Source: Veillonellaceae bacterium (GTDB lineage Bacteria; Bacillota_C; Negativicutes; UBA1444). Taken from it: a stretch of DNA of 64,000 nucleotides. Under the pieces are notes generated by a model that searched no databases, was not told the DNA's origin, and was given only the letters and a program-made list of their open reading frames with translations. Where the stretch lies: NCBI GenBank assembly GCA_012798135.1, contig JAAZNU010000027.1, forward strand, positions 1-64,000, in the 5' to 3' direction. A program made the position numbers and the translations under genes. Shown piece by piece: positions 63,242 to 64,000 of the stretch; within the stretch, counting starts at the first letter, position 1; every line of letters starts with the position of its first letter.

Positions 63242-63279
63242 AGTTCTGCCTCCCTTCGGGGATTTGGCAGGACTTTTTT
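63242..63279 (+). terminator. Intrinsic terminator after the small Cys-rich gene
   Basis: AGTTCTGCC (63242-63250) pairs with GGCAGGACT (63266-63274), with an inner TCCC-TTCG-GGGA hairpin, followed by T6. Confidence 0.88.
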
Positions 63280-63337
63280 GTATGGAAAGCAAATTATAGG
63301 AGAGTACTCTTCAGATGAATATGCGGGAGGAATTGCA

Positions 63338-64000
63338 ATGCCTTGGTATTTAGCGTATAACGGTCAGCAAATAGGTCCCCTGGATGATGCGCAGGCGCGG
63401 GCTCAGGCGCAGGCCAATCCCCATGGATTGGCCTGGCGTGACGGATTTACCCAATGGTTGCCCATCCAGCAGGTGCAGGAATTGGCGCCGGCGATGCCGC
63501 CGCCGGGAGGGATGCAACCACCGGCGGCGCCTTTTGGCGCCGCGCCGGGAAATGCCGGTTGGGGGGCGGCCTCGGGTACGGCTGCTTCCGATGAAGTGGA
63601 CTACAAAATTGTCGGTTCGGAGATGCAATTCGTGGAAGTGGAACTGGACCCCGGCGAGAGCGCCGTCGCCGAGGCCGGGGCGATGATGTACAAAGAACCT
63701 TGCGTGGAAATGGACACACTGTTTGGCGATGGCTCGAAGGCTTCCGCCCAGGGCGGATTCATGGACAAAATTCTGGGGGCGGGGAAACGGCTCCTGACAG
63801 GTGAAAGCTTGTTTATTACCGTGTTTACGCACCGCGGGCAGGGTAAGGCCCATGTCGCTTTTGGCGCACCGTATCCCGGCAACATTATTCCGGTGAAGCT
63901 GTCCGAGCTGGGCGGCACGTTGATCTGCCAGAAGGACAGTTTCCTGTGTGCGGCGAGGGGCGTTTCGATCGGCATCTATTTTCAGCGCAAGATCATGACC
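63338..64000 (+). CDS. GYF_2/AIM24 (TIGR00266-type) protein, 3' end cut by window
   Basis: An open frame of 221 codons that runs off the end of the window. Residues 1-45 form a GYF_2-like domain (MPWYLAYNGQQIGPLDD, WLPIQQV). A Pro/Gly/Ala-rich linker spans about 48-85. From about residue 88 an AIM24-family beta fold begins (QFVEVELDPGESAVAEAGAM, GFMDKILGAGKRLLTGESLF). Such proteins are of unknown function, possibly membrane-associated scaffolds. ATG 63338 follows GGGAGGAA. Confidence 0.87.
   Translation, partial: MPWYLAYNGQQIGPLDDAQARAQAQANPHGLAWRDGFTQWLPIQQVQELAPAMPPPGGMQPPAAPFGAAPGNAGWGAASGTAASDEVDYKIVGSEMQFVEVELDPGESAVAEAGAMMYKEPCVEMDTLFGDGSKASAQGGFMDKILGAGKRLLTGESLFITVFTHRGQGKAHVAFGAPYPGNIIPVKLSELGGTLICQKDSFLCAARGVSIGIYFQRKIMT

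Overview
The window is GC-rich chromosomal DNA from a low-oxygen Firmicute, most likely a Negativicutes/Sporomusaceae-type anaerobe. The inference rests on strong AGGAGG-type ribosome sites, many TTG/GTG starts, abundant intrinsic terminators, riboswitch and attenuator leaders of Firmicute type, and a gene set built around organic acids, amino acids, CoA ligases and iron-sulfur flavoenzymes. I see no rRNA, tRNA, CRISPR array, prophage or insertion sequence.

Layout. (1) 33-12488: a sigma-54 activator (AcoR type), then a sigma-54 promoter and a ten-gene acetoin dehydrogenase operon (acoA, acoB, TRAP transporter dctP/Q/M, acoC, lpd, lipB, a PPC/DUF296 protein, lipA). The complex is therefore encoded together with its lipoylation enzymes and a carboxylate importer. 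(2) 12457-20748: a lysine riboswitch with terminator, followed by a nine-gene operon joining a branched-chain-type amino acid ABC transporter to a four-subunit opine-oxidase/HcnABC-like dehydrogenase. (3) 20761-27796, minus strand: mannonate dehydratase, ferredoxin-nitroreductase, a small monooxygenase-fold protein, an SsuABC-type ABC transporter behind an unidentified terminator-bearing leader, an ACT protein and phenylacetate-CoA ligase behind a ykkC-family leader. (4) 28273-38892: calcium-type P-ATPase, short-chain fatty acid transporter plus amidase, a ProC-like reductase, a NhaD/ArsB-type transporter behind another terminator-bearing leader, a eukaryote-type hexokinase and Tag glycosylase. 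(5) 38980-47654: YhcH, acetate transporter, RmuC, a Cys-repeat secreted protein, an aminotransferase, DAHP synthase behind an aromatic-rich leader peptide, and DMT and TSUP permeases. (6) 47732-54194: glycolate/lactate oxidase GlcDF, a soluble chemoreceptor-like protein, a second sigma-54 activator, and an orphan sigma-54 transcription unit that may encode only tiny proteins or an RNA. (7) 54262-64000: a short 2Fe-2S protein with a fumarate-reductase-like flavoprotein, a TetR-controlled acyl-CoA ligase / KAS III / MFS / flavodoxin operon, a KduD-type dehydrogenase, a small Cys-rich membrane protein and the start of an AIM24-family protein.

The most interesting system is region 2. An operon shut off by lysine encodes an importer plus an enzyme complex whose relatives oxidatively cleave N-substituted amino acids. 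This suggests scavenging of lysine conjugates, with lysine as the end product that represses the operon. A nine-G tract between two of the oxidase genes could also allow a frameshift fusion of their products. Leaders with terminators at four other loci (25745-25875, 27843-28000, 35279-35426, 43797-44036) show how much of this window is controlled by premature termination. Start codons were chosen by ribosome-site spacing, and family assignments come from reading motifs; no database search was run.
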